From: Clavaria fumosa
Taxonomy: Eukaryota > Basidiomycota > Agaricomycetes > Agaricales > Clavariaceae
Direction: 5' to 3'
Length of the DNA stretch: 64,000 bases
NCBI GenBank assembly: GCA_951802425.1
Contig: OX637803.1
Location: 1,922,001-1,986,000, forward strand
Positions 23,898-33,221 of this stretch are shown here, in pieces; within the stretch, counting starts at the first letter, position 1, and each line of letters opens with the position of its first letter. The notes beneath the pieces are model-generated. The model was not told the DNA's origin. It saw only the letters and a list, made by a program, of their open reading frames with translations, and did no database searches. A program made the position numbers and the translations under genes.

Positions 23898-26765
23898 TTA
23901 CAGCTTCGCCTTGGCAGGTGGGTCCTCCTCTTCGCTGAAATGGGCCAGCATCTGCGGAAGATGATTGACGAGCTGAGAAAGGTCAGGGAAGGAGGTAATA
24001 TGGCTCACGAACCTGTTGGGTAGACTCCAATGCCGATGAGGGGTTCGTCGCGCGACCGTCCTCTGTATTCTAGCCATGAGTGGGAGATGACACACCGGTA
24101 GAGGGTAAGGAACGAACCGAAGTTGGTGTACACCGCGTATTTCTCCGCGTAATCCTCTGGAGTGGGGATTGATTTAGCGGGGAATGCGTAGCCCCCTGCA
24201 CGCTGCCATCTGTACTGCCCAACCCAGCCTGCCCAGCTCTCGAAAACCCCGCCCGTCTGTTTCTGGTTTTCTGAACTTGAGAGGAAGCAGACCAATGGCG
24301 CAAGGTAATCAGGCTGAAATGGATAGGATGTAAACGGGCGAATAGATAGCAAAATGGGTCTCCACATCGACATACCTTGAACTTGTCGACCATCTCTTGC
24401 GGCCTGATGGGGCCACAAAAAGTCATAACGGTTTTCATCGAGTTGAGTTGCGGACTTACCAAACAGTTTTTGTCATAGCAGTGCCCGCCGTCGGAACGAG
24501 CACGTTAGCCAAGATGCCATGCTTGGCACCCTCGATAGCAAGGGTCTTTGTCAAGCCGATAATTGCAGCCTTCGCGGTTGAATACTGCAACGTCTTAATT
24601 AAGTCGAGTGCAAACACTCTGAAAAATCCAGTTACGCACGTTGGCTTGTCCAAAATTACCATCTAGCCCACACTGGTGAACGAGACAGCGACAAAAGAAA
24701 GACAGTGCTACTTACGTATGCCTACGGGCGAGCTAGTTGTCACGATGCGGCCATACTTGTGCTTCAAAAAGATGGGCCAGACAGCCTTGGCACACTGCGC
24801 GCCATGGCATCAGGGGCAGGTCATGTCGCACGAAGAGAGCGTATTTACCTTGTAGGTACCTCTGTTATGTTACTTGATGAGCCAAAGCGCACTCATAGAC
24901 AATAATAACAACTTGCCTGAGGTGGACAGCAACGACTTGGTCCCACTCCTGGTCCGTCATCGTGGCGAACGACTTATCCCGCAAAATGCCTGCGTTAGCG
25001 ATAAGCGCATGGACGATCCCGAACTTCTCAAGTGCCGCTTTCACAATCGCGTCTCCATCTTCAGCGGAGCATACCGCCACGGTCGCCTTGCCTCCGACTA
25101 GAAAGAAGGAAGTCAATTAGGAGGTAATTGGATCACGGGGCCAGCAGCCAAACACGAACCTTGTTCAACCTCCTGCGCGACAGCCTTCGCGCCTGCCTCG
25201 CTGACGTCGTTAATGACGACGTTCGCGCCCAGCTTGCCGAATAGGATTGCGTACGCGCGGCCTAGACCGGCCCCCGCGCCGGTGACGATGATTGTCTGTC
25301 CGTCGAAGCGCAGCGGCGTAGACTGCTTATTTGGGGGTAATATCGTAGCCTTGGAGAGGACAGCCTAGGGAGGTGACGAACGTCAGTCTACAAGAAGACT
25401 CTGAAGAGAAAAGCGAGGGTTCTGGACCTCCATGTCTACGTCAGTTGCAGACTTGGGACTTAAACATAAAGCAATTAGTTCTCCCTGCTAGGACGAAAGT
25501 GAGTCTGCACTCACTAGCTGCGGACGCTGAAATCTGTGATTTCCTTCCATCTTGCCTTGACCTGGCACCAAGACTAAGGGTGAGCTCACATAGAATCTCG
25601 AGATGATGATATTCGCGTACGGCGGACGGAGTGAAGGTCCCGTCAGGCTTGAAGACGACACCTTGATTGCGCTCCCAACGGACTTCGCTGATATAACCAG
25701 CTCCGAGCTCAAACACTCTTCCATTCCCATCTAGCCCTTTCGGGTGAGTGAGAGCAACGACGAAGGACGCAACGTATTCAGGCTATTGGCAAGTCAGTCA
25801 GAACACGTGTATACATTCGACAGGTGCAGAAACTTGCCTTAAATCTGGCAAAAATCTCTGGTGGCATGAGACTCTCCGTCATGGCAGAGGCTGCAATCTG
25901 TCCAAGTTTCGTTGCTTCAGCAAATGGAAGCATCTTGTATGAGAGGGGAAAGGGACAGCTCACAGGTGCTATCGCAGCGGCGTGGATGTTATATTTCTCC
26001 CCTTCCCTCGCGAGGGTCTTCGTGAACGCGATGAGGCCCATCTTGGCAGCACTGTAATTTCCCTGACCAAAATTGCCTGTACAAATCACGCTTCCGTGAG
26101 ACGACCAAGGTCAGAGGCCGCCGCTTCACTAAAGTGCGCACCGTATATTCCTGCGGCGCTAGCCGTGTTAATTATCCTTCCATACTTCTGTTTGCGAAAG
26201 ATGGGCCATACGGCCTTGGTGCATGCGTAAGAGCCCTTCAGGTGCACGGCAATGACCTGATCGAATTCTGCGTCTGTCATATTCTTAAACCTATTGCGCC
26301 GTCAATGCTCGCAATTGAGTACACGCGGGTACAGGCGGTGATCCACGATAGAATGGAACGCACCCCTTGTCGCGCAAGATGCCAGCGTTGTTGACTAAGA
26401 TGGTCACGCCGCCGAAGGCGTCCAGCGCAGACTTGATGACCGCGTTGCCGTCGGTGACGTTGGCGGTGTTGACGACGGCCTTGCCGCCAGCTGCACGGAG
26501 AACGGGTTACCCCAGACGCTGACGTCACCTGGGCGGAGAACGTGCCTTTCACAATCTCGTCGACGACCTGCTGCGCAGCGGCGCCATTGAAGTCGTTCAC
26601 CACGACGTTAGCCCCGCGAGACGCATAAAGTAGCGAGTAACTACCCCGAACGGAGCTTCGGAGTGAGAGACCGACAAGCTAAGTCGGATGCATGACTCAC
26701 GCCTTGCCCAAGCCTCCGCCTGCGCCTGTGACGATGACCGTCTGTCCCTTGAACGAGTATACCAT
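23898..26765 (-). CDS. Peroxisomal (3R)-hydroxyacyl-CoA dehydrogenase, two SDR domains
   Basis: The ATG at 26763-26765 opens [20 protein letters not shown]. The first SDR domain shows TGAGGGLG (NAD-binding), [10 protein letters not shown] and the catalytic pair in YSAAK. A linker with [20 protein letters not shown] leads to a second SDR domain with [18 protein letters not shown] and YSTAK. It ends with [10 protein letters not shown] and a TAA at 23898-23900. This is the tandem dehydrogenase half of fungal Fox2, which oxidises (3R)-hydroxyacyl-CoA to 3-ketoacyl-CoA in peroxisomes; the two domains usually differ in chain-length preference. In most fungi a hydratase domain continues in the same protein; here the frame stops with its own peroxisomal signal AKL. 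Many introns, all inferred by eye. Confidence 0.85.
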
Positions 26766-27293
26766 GATTCCAGGAGTAAAAAGTTAAGCCGGCAAGGACC
26801 AGCTGTGATACTCCCCTAATATGAGTTATGGGTGATGATGGTTATCACATGACGCGGCACCGGCTCTTGTGTGGTCAATGCCCGAATCACCGACCAACCC
26901 CCTTGTAGGAAGGAGAGGAGAGCGAAAGCGAACAGACAGACGATAATTATACAGAACAGTACAACGACAGAACACCAGGGGCCGAGGACAAAGCAATGTA
27001 CTGTACACTCTAGAGACGAGGGATAAAATACGTGTGCGAGCGGCCAACCTCACCAGTCGCGTGTCTGGCAAGAAAAGAACCTTGCCAGCCATTGACAACG
27101 ACGACGCCGGAAGTGAATGTCACTTGAGGTAGAGGAGAAAGGCGAGAGCGGAGACAGGGAACTGGAGGACAACAAGGGGGAGGAAACCCGAGAATATTTA
27201 TAATCGTTGGGATAAATGGCACAGATGAGTGATGATGCAAAGATCTGTGAATCGTAAAAAAAGATGATGCGAGCGTCGAATAAGACGCGCTCC
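26766..27293. other. Intergenic region between cyclin 3' end and dehydrogenase promoter
   Basis: 528 bp holding only antisense or short frames. It must carry the promoter of the dehydrogenase gene and the 3'UTR of the cyclin gene, which lie head to tail on the minus strand. No further element seen. Confidence 0.5.
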
Positions 27294-29156
27294 TCATTCC
27301 TCGGACATCAGCTCCTCTAAAGCAGCTGGGTCCAGTTCACTTTCGACGTGCATCTTGGCCCATTCGATAGCGAACACGCTCGCCTTGAGGAATTTCTTGC
27401 TCGCGTACTTGATACAGACGTGTTGTTTGCAGAAGCCTCGCTCCACAAGCTTTTCCAAGAGCAGCTGGTATCCGGGCTGTAGTTGTTCTTCCGTGTATCC
27501 AGAGTAGAACATGAACGCGTTGTTCTGTTGGGTCAAGTTTAGTCACGTGAAACGAGCGAAGCGCATGGGTTCTTACCCAATCCCCTCCCAACATCGTCCT
27601 GGCAGTGTACATACCGATGGCTGCTACCAGACTTGGCTTGACTCGTAGGAACCGCCAATCCAAAAGCGTCACCTCTGTCAGGAACTTGCTCAGGGTCCTC
27701 GTTTGGATATCGTAATCATCTGCTCTGCTGATGCGCCTCATCCAGCTGTACGGCGAACAATAGTGCGAGATCTTAAAGTCCAGCGTCTGCAGCATGATCC
27801 GTTCTCCTTTCAGGATTTCCTCCCGAGTGTATCCGTTCTCCGTCATGAAAACAAATTCGTCTACGGAGGGCGCGAGGATCTCCTCGAATTTGGCTGCAAT
27901 GAACATAGCGGTGACACCAACGAGTTGAAGCTTGACGAGCGAAACCACACGGCGGCTCAGGAAACGATCAACTATGTTGATAGTTATCCATAACGTCTCG
28001 GGCAACATGTGATAGCGTAGGTGGACTTGAAGAAGCCAGTCGACCAGCGTTTGGCGCATTCCCCAAGTGATCTCGGTTTGTCCGTCCATGTAAGTGGCGC
28101 TAGGCATCACGCTCTCCTGTCACAGGTATCCAATAGATCAGACAGACGCCACCGGTGTATAGACAAGCCATACCTCAAGCTCAGACATGTACTCAAAGAT
28201 TTCCTCTGCATATTCTGACACCATCGCCAGGTCCTCCTCGTCGGCCTCTTCCTCAAAAGTCTCCCGAACTTCGTCGATCTTCTTCCGGTACTTGGCAGCG
28301 CACTCTGTATCCACGTCGGGCCATACCCTTGGCGGTTTCGGTGCGGGAGTGACTTTGGCGGTTTCCTCCTCTTCCTCGTGGGCTTCGACGCGAACGATTG
28401 CTTCCACCTCCTTCTCTCCTCTCAGCAGACTGGACTCGTCCTCCACATAGCTGTCCCGAGGGCCACTCTCTTCGATTTGCATGCCATCGCTGTCCAGGCT
28501 GGGGAGCAGTTCTTCTTCCTGCACGACAACTTCTACAGGCGCAGGATCCGGAGGAGGAACGCGAGATATCCGGCGGGCGGCTTGAAGGCGGGAGACGACG
28601 CTGTTGTATGTACGTGAAGGGGCGGGAGCGGTGACGGCAGGCGCGGGGGGGCGGATGGGTTGTCGAGCGGGCGCGGGCGCCACGCGCTGGGCGACATTTG
28701 AGGGCGGTTTGAAAAAGGTGGCAGAGCGGGTTCGTTTATGTGTTGGTTCGGCGGCGTCCTTCAATTTGCTGCCGGACAGCCTGTTCGCCTCCTGGACCTA
28801 CGGAAGAGAAATCCAGCAACGCAGTGAGCTAATTCCGCCGAGACGGGTCAAAGGCCAGCGCTGTGCGACTCGCCTTGCGGTTGTTGGCCGCGGTGGTGAC
28901 CTCGTTCAACACGGGCCTCGACAGGCCCGCCCTGATGCCGTTGACCACGGCGTTTGTGAAGGATGTGCGGCCCACTTTCTCGGCCTGGCGGTTGTCTGCT
29001 GATGTATGGCGGACATGTCTGCTGGCGGCATTCTCGTCAACCTTGTTGTTGCGCTGTGCGGCGAGGCGGGGGCGGACGGGGACCTAGGGCCAACTTCCAT
29101 TGCATGCTCGATGAACAGGTATGGAGGCGACTTACACGGACGATGCTGCTGGACAT
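27294..29156 (-). CDS. B-type mitotic cyclin
   Basis: Exon 1 is tiny: ATG at 29154-29156, MSSSIVR, then GTAAGT. Exon 2 opens VPVRPRLAAQRNN, giving a destruction box R-x-x-L-x-x-x-x-N (RPRLAAQRN) for APC/C-driven degradation. Exon 2 ends NNRK with a GC donor (AAG|GCGAGT). A Pro/acidic region follows, then the cyclin box: MRQTLVDWLLQVHLRYHMLP, LWITINIVDRFLSRRVVSLV, KLQLVGVTAMFIAAKFEEIL, and the C-terminal fold with DDYDIQTRTLSKFLTEVTLL. The stop is at 27294-27296 after EELMSEE. The product should bind and activate Cdk1 at G2/M. About 450 residues, a usual size. Confidence 0.9.
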
Positions 29157-29755
29157 TTTTGAGGAAACAGGGAATTTGGTGTGTAGCCTGCGGTGGTCGT
29201 GCAGGAGGGGATCGACGTCGGTCAGCCCAACGGCGGTGATCAAAGAGTGCGAAACCAGTCACGTGAACGTTCGAACCGTTCCAAACAACGCGTAAACAAA
29301 GCGTGACCACTTTGTCACAGATGGCAAAAACCGCGAATGCGCATGCCGCACTGGGAGGCCTTAAACATCATCGTTATAATATTACTGGGAACATTGCCTG
29401 AATCGAAGGCCAATTCTAGTTTGCTGGAACCTATATTTATGGACAACTACTGTTACAGTAATTGTAGCGACAGGATAAATAAATTGCGGCCATAGCGTTG
29501 GCCAACGTCATCGAGTATTAAATCAAACTTGGAACCATGGTACAACATATCATGTTGACACAATCACCTCACGTGGTATGCTATATAAATATTCATGCCT
29601 GACTTTCAGCACCAGACTATGCAAATAGGTGCATGCGATGGAAACCTCATGGAGTCGATGACCTACATTGTTGGCTTGTGCAGCGGTCCAGAGGGGCCAG
29701 ACATGATGTCGGCTGTACAGAGCAGCGGAAGGGTTGGCCGTGAAAATCCAGAGCA
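29157..29755. other. Intergenic region
   Basis: This holds the promoter of the cyclin gene and the 3' flank of the FHA/G-patch gene. An AT-rich part lies at 29370-29600. No gene or repeat recognised. Confidence 0.5.
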
Positions 29756-31066
29756 TCAGTATTTGTCTTCTTCCATTGTGCGGTCCCAGCGCTTCCTCTT
29801 CGCGTCTTCCTTCCAATCATCATGACAGTCGGTAGGCTGAACGGCTTGCGCCCCAAGCCCCGCACGGCTTCTCAATTGGATTACTTTCAACGGCTCAACT
29901 AGACCTGAGGAACCGTCCTGTTCGTCATTCGCAAGGCCGAGTGGGGTGCCGGGTTGCCATCCCTGTAGCCTGAGCAACTTATGACCAACGTTCGCATCCG
30001 AAATCGGAGAAGTGGGTTCAGGGGTAGTCGGCGGGCCTTGGGGTGGCAATGCCACGGCAGGGGTTGGCGAAACACTTCGCGAGAATAGCGGTAACGGTCT
30101 CCGCACGCCAGGCGATTCTGCAGGGGAGACGGGATATAGCGCTCGTCTTCGAGCAGAACGATCTACATAGTCTGTTGAAGTACAGTCGGATCCGAGGTGC
30201 GGAAGAGCTTGCGTGTGCCGAGTAAGCAGAGCACGCTTTAGCATGGTGAGCGCTCTCTTCGGGTCTTGAGAAAGACCCGATTCGGAATCCAACTGAGCTT
30301 GCGCAAGCTCCAGGGGTCGTTTCTGGGAGGTAGGTGGAAACAGGGCTACCTCAGCGTTGCTCTCAGAAGAACATTGCTGACAAGGAAGACCGTCTTGATG
30401 AATGTGTGCGGAAAATGTCGTACTTCCAATGGTGATCACATCCAGATGTCGCAGAGTGTGCGGCAGGCTGGCAGTCTTGGGGGCAGATAACCTTGTCCCG
30501 ATGGAGTGGGTATGTTTGCTCGACTGGGGATCTAAGGCAGACTTGACAAATGTCCCGTGCTTCGACCCCATATCCACCAACCCCCATCGAGGACTCCCGT
30601 AGCGCGCGTCTTCCTCCAGGTAGAGGCAAGCATGCACTTTCGACACCGCCATTTCCTTGAGTCGAATGCGAGGCTCAGCGGACCCATGCGGAGCATGGTC
30701 ACGCCCAACCTGGACTTGGGTGTAGCCGTCGAGGACGATCAGATTTCGGCGTGGTGGGAGAACAGAAGACGCCGTGACTAAGAGACGCAACGTAGGGGTG
30801 ATCTTGCGTTTCGAGGTCGGAGAGGAATGCGATTCGGGGGGAGGCGAGTTCGGCTCTTTCGTCGATGTAATCCAATGTGAATCCACGCTATCCTCTCCCG
30901 GCCACTCATATTCTGGATCGTATTCTTCGGGGGTCACAATCTCACCGTCTTCAAGCTCCATGGGCGAGGAGCGTAAACGTGTGTCACAGCCAGTCACCGA
31001 ACACGTGATCATTGGCGCAGCCGAATTCCGACTCATATCCATTGGAGTGACCTCGTACGGGCGCAT
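29756..31066 (-). CDS. FHA and G-patch domain protein (AGGF1-like)
   Basis: A single exon of 436 residues starting MRPYEVTPMDMS. An acidic N-terminus (ELEDGEIVTPEEYDPEYEWP) is followed by an FHA domain: VQVGRDHAP, then RIRLKEMAVSKVHACLYLEE with the Ser and His used for phosphothreonine binding, and WGLVDMGSKHGTFVKS. Near the C-terminus is a G-patch: VGHKLLRLQGWQPGTPLG and GLVEPLKVIQLRSRAGLGA. The order FHA then G-patch is that of AGGF1, a nuclear protein linked to splicing; G-patches typically activate DEAH RNA helicases. It shares a very short divergent promoter with the XLF gene. Confidence 0.85.
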   Translation of the reverse strand: MRPYEVTPMDMSRNSAAPMITCSVTGCDTRLRSSPMELEDGEIVTPEEYDPEYEWPGEDSVDSHWITSTKEPNSPPPESHSSPTSKRKITPTLRLLVTASSVLPPRRNLIVLDGYTQVQVGRDHAPHGSAEPRIRLKEMAVSKVHACLYLEEDARYGSPRWGLVDMGSKHGTFVKSALDPQSSKHTHSIGTRLSAPKTASLPHTLRHLDVITIGSTTFSAHIHQDGLPCQQCSSESNAEVALFPPTSQKRPLELAQAQLDSESGLSQDPKRALTMLKRALLTRHTQALPHLGSDCTSTDYVDRSARRRALYPVSPAESPGVRRPLPLFSRSVSPTPAVALPPQGPPTTPEPTSPISDANVGHKLLRLQGWQPGTPLGLANDEQDGSSGLVEPLKVIQLRSRAGLGAQAVQPTDCHDDWKEDAKRKRWDRTMEEDKY

Positions 31067-31114
31067 TTGTGCACCTTGGCTCTCAACAATCTCCTCATTG
31101 TCAGCACTTTCAGG
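31067..31114. promoter_or_regulatory. 48-bp divergent promoter between FHA/G-patch and XLF genes
   Basis: The two start codons face away from each other with only 48 bp between them (ATG of FHA gene at 31064-31066 on minus; ATG of XLF at 31115-31117 on plus). The 5'UTRs must overlap the partner gene or be extremely short. No clear TATA box is in the gap. The XLF start is supported by the joined exon reading MEEFTE-EHSTHLLNKEWLVK. Confidence 0.55.
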
Positions 31115-32802
31115 ATGGAGGAATTTACAGAGGTAGCTCTATAGATGCCTGGATGTCTTCTGCTTATCCTTTTACGAGTTCCTTAGGAGCACTCCACACA
31201 TCTCCTGAACAAAGAATGGTTGGTAAAGGTCGACGGTCAGGCGTCCAAGCCCTATCTCCTCGTTTGTATTATTTGTATGGTATCTCCACGTTCTGATTGC
31301 TAAACCGCGCTCCTTCCAACGGTCAGAAATTTTACACATCTATTGCGGATCTATGGTGCTGCATTCTCGTCACGGACACGAAGACGACCTGGACTGAAGG
31401 TGCGTAAACGCTCTCACGGTCTAGCTTCTGGAGGAACCCGCGATGTGATACTCTCAAATCACCAGTGCTCTCAACCAACCAATTTGCGCGTCGCTGGCGT
31501 CTCTGCAACCGCCTTAACCCTGCAGACGTGTCCGAGGACCAAGAAGACGAGTGGAGGTCGCGCCACCTCCAGCTCTTGTCTCAGGCGCACACCCTCGGCG
31601 GTATAGCAGATTTGAGCTTCGAGGTCACGGAGTCCCACTACTCCGTGAGTTATGCTCAAATGCGAGCACAACCCATTTTTTTGTCCGCGTAAGGACAAAC
31701 CCCGACATTTGTCAGGATGTCGCATTTGAATTCGAGTGCGAGACTTTCCGCTGGCGGTGGGAGGCGAACGTCTCGCCCCCCAAGCTCGCCGCCGACCTTA
31801 TCTCGAGACACCTTATCATGCCTCTCATCAGCCTCACCCATCTCGCCTTCAACTCCGCCGAATCTGTCAGCGAGTTGTCAGAGGCTGACCTCCAGAATGT
31901 GTGTCGTTTTCATCGCTTTCGACGTCATTGTTCACTGCTGACTCGAATGTCACTCTTCCTATGCACGTCCGAGATAGGCAGTCGATAAAGCAGGTCGAAC
32001 GGCTCGGCGCAGCGTAGACACGCACGTGAAACACGCAATGTCCAAACCCCGAGTTGCAACCACTCTAAGGCGCATGTCAGCTCTTTTAGGCTTCATATCT
32101 GATCTTGGTATGTGTAAATCAGACGCAAATTGTCAGTAGCTCTCACGACCGGCGCCAAATCTCACAGCGGCAATTGAGACTGAAGTGACCAAGCCAAGTT
32201 TTCAGCTGCCATCCCTTCCATCCCTGCCGGTAAATCCGAGGACAAAGACGCCACTGGTGGAGCCCGAGATGCTACAGGCAGATTTGCCAGTTCCGCCTGT
32301 GAGCTTCTAGACCATCGTTACATTAGCGTGTTTGACCAAACGAACGTTGGCTTTCAAGATGGATCTTGATGTCCTAGAGAGATCGACTCCTCAAGATACC
32401 AGGCACCACATTCCTCCCGTGGTCTCAGGCACAGGAGGCCGCGTGCCTCCTGCCCCTGATGGCTCCGAAACAGAGTCTTCTTCAGATGACGCTGCGCCTG
32501 TCCCTCCGCAGGACATGAAAGCCGGACCTTCCCTGTCATCGAACATTCGCAAAGACACGCCACCGAAACGATCTGCCAGCCCCGCTCATCGCGCCGCTAC
32601 CCCAGACGGCAAAGATGGCGGACCGTCCCCTGATGAGTCACCCGAACCCGCTGCACATCGCCCGCCTGCGAAGAAAATTAAGGCTGTAGTTGTAGATTCG
32701 AGCGACAGTGATGGCGATCGGCAACGCGCCACGAAATCTGGGCGATCCGAACCGAAGAGAGGCACGAGACAGCCTGTTAGACGCGGAATCAAACGATTTT
32801 GA
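31115..32802 (+). CDS. XLF/Nej1-family non-homologous end-joining factor
   Basis: About seven short introns. In order: MEEFTE; EHSTHLLNKEWLVKVDGQAS + KPYLL; KFYTSIADLWCCILVTDTKT + TWTE; VLSTNQFARRWRLCNRLNPA with DLSFEVTESHYS; DVAFEFECETFRWRWEANVS + PPKLAADLISRHLIMPLISL; AVDKAGRTARRSVDTHVKHA; FQLPSLPSLPVNPRTK; and, after a 60-bp intron at 32299-32358, a Ser/Pro-rich acidic tail ending RRGIKRF-stop. The head fold (LLNKEWLVK, LWCCILVTD, FRWRWEAN) is that of XLF/Cernunnos. XLF bridges broken ends with XRCC4/Lif1 and stimulates DNA ligase IV. The basic end GIKRF resembles the Ku-binding motif at XLF C-termini. These proteins are poorly conserved, so the call rests on the whole pattern. Confidence 0.75.
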
Positions 32803-33221
32803 GTTGAGCTACTGTATACGATTTAATCGGTCGTCATGAATATCGCACGTCTAGGAGAGGATAATTAATGCCGTTTTCTGACATGTCGGCCCGCTCTTGT
32901 CAGGCTTGATGAAGCAAGCACTTTGACAATGAACAACAACGAATCAACATTCTTCGATGTCAAAATATAGCACCGCTGAGGTATACAAGACTTGCAGGAA
33001 AGGAAGTAGGTTGCTTCAACGATTCTGGACACCTCTACGCGCGCATTCTAAACATTGCATGCAAGCAGTCTAAAGAGGGTAAGGGAAATTGTGTTAAACA
33101 TTTGTGGCAACTACTGTGGGAGAGACAAAAGCCAAACCTGGAACATATTGACGACCCGTCGCTCATCTGTAGGAGTCTGTTCGTTGCGCTTAGCCTTGAG
33201 TGATATTTACATAGGGTGGGT
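32803..33221. other. Convergent intergenic region
   Basis: About 420 bp between the 3' ends of the XLF gene (+) and the unknown Cys-rich gene (-). No gene or repeat seen. Confidence 0.5.

Noticed and set aside
27294..29156. Mating-type or CRISPR-like repeats around the cyclin region
   Set aside because: No homeodomain, pheromone or receptor genes, and no spaced direct repeats anywhere in the window.
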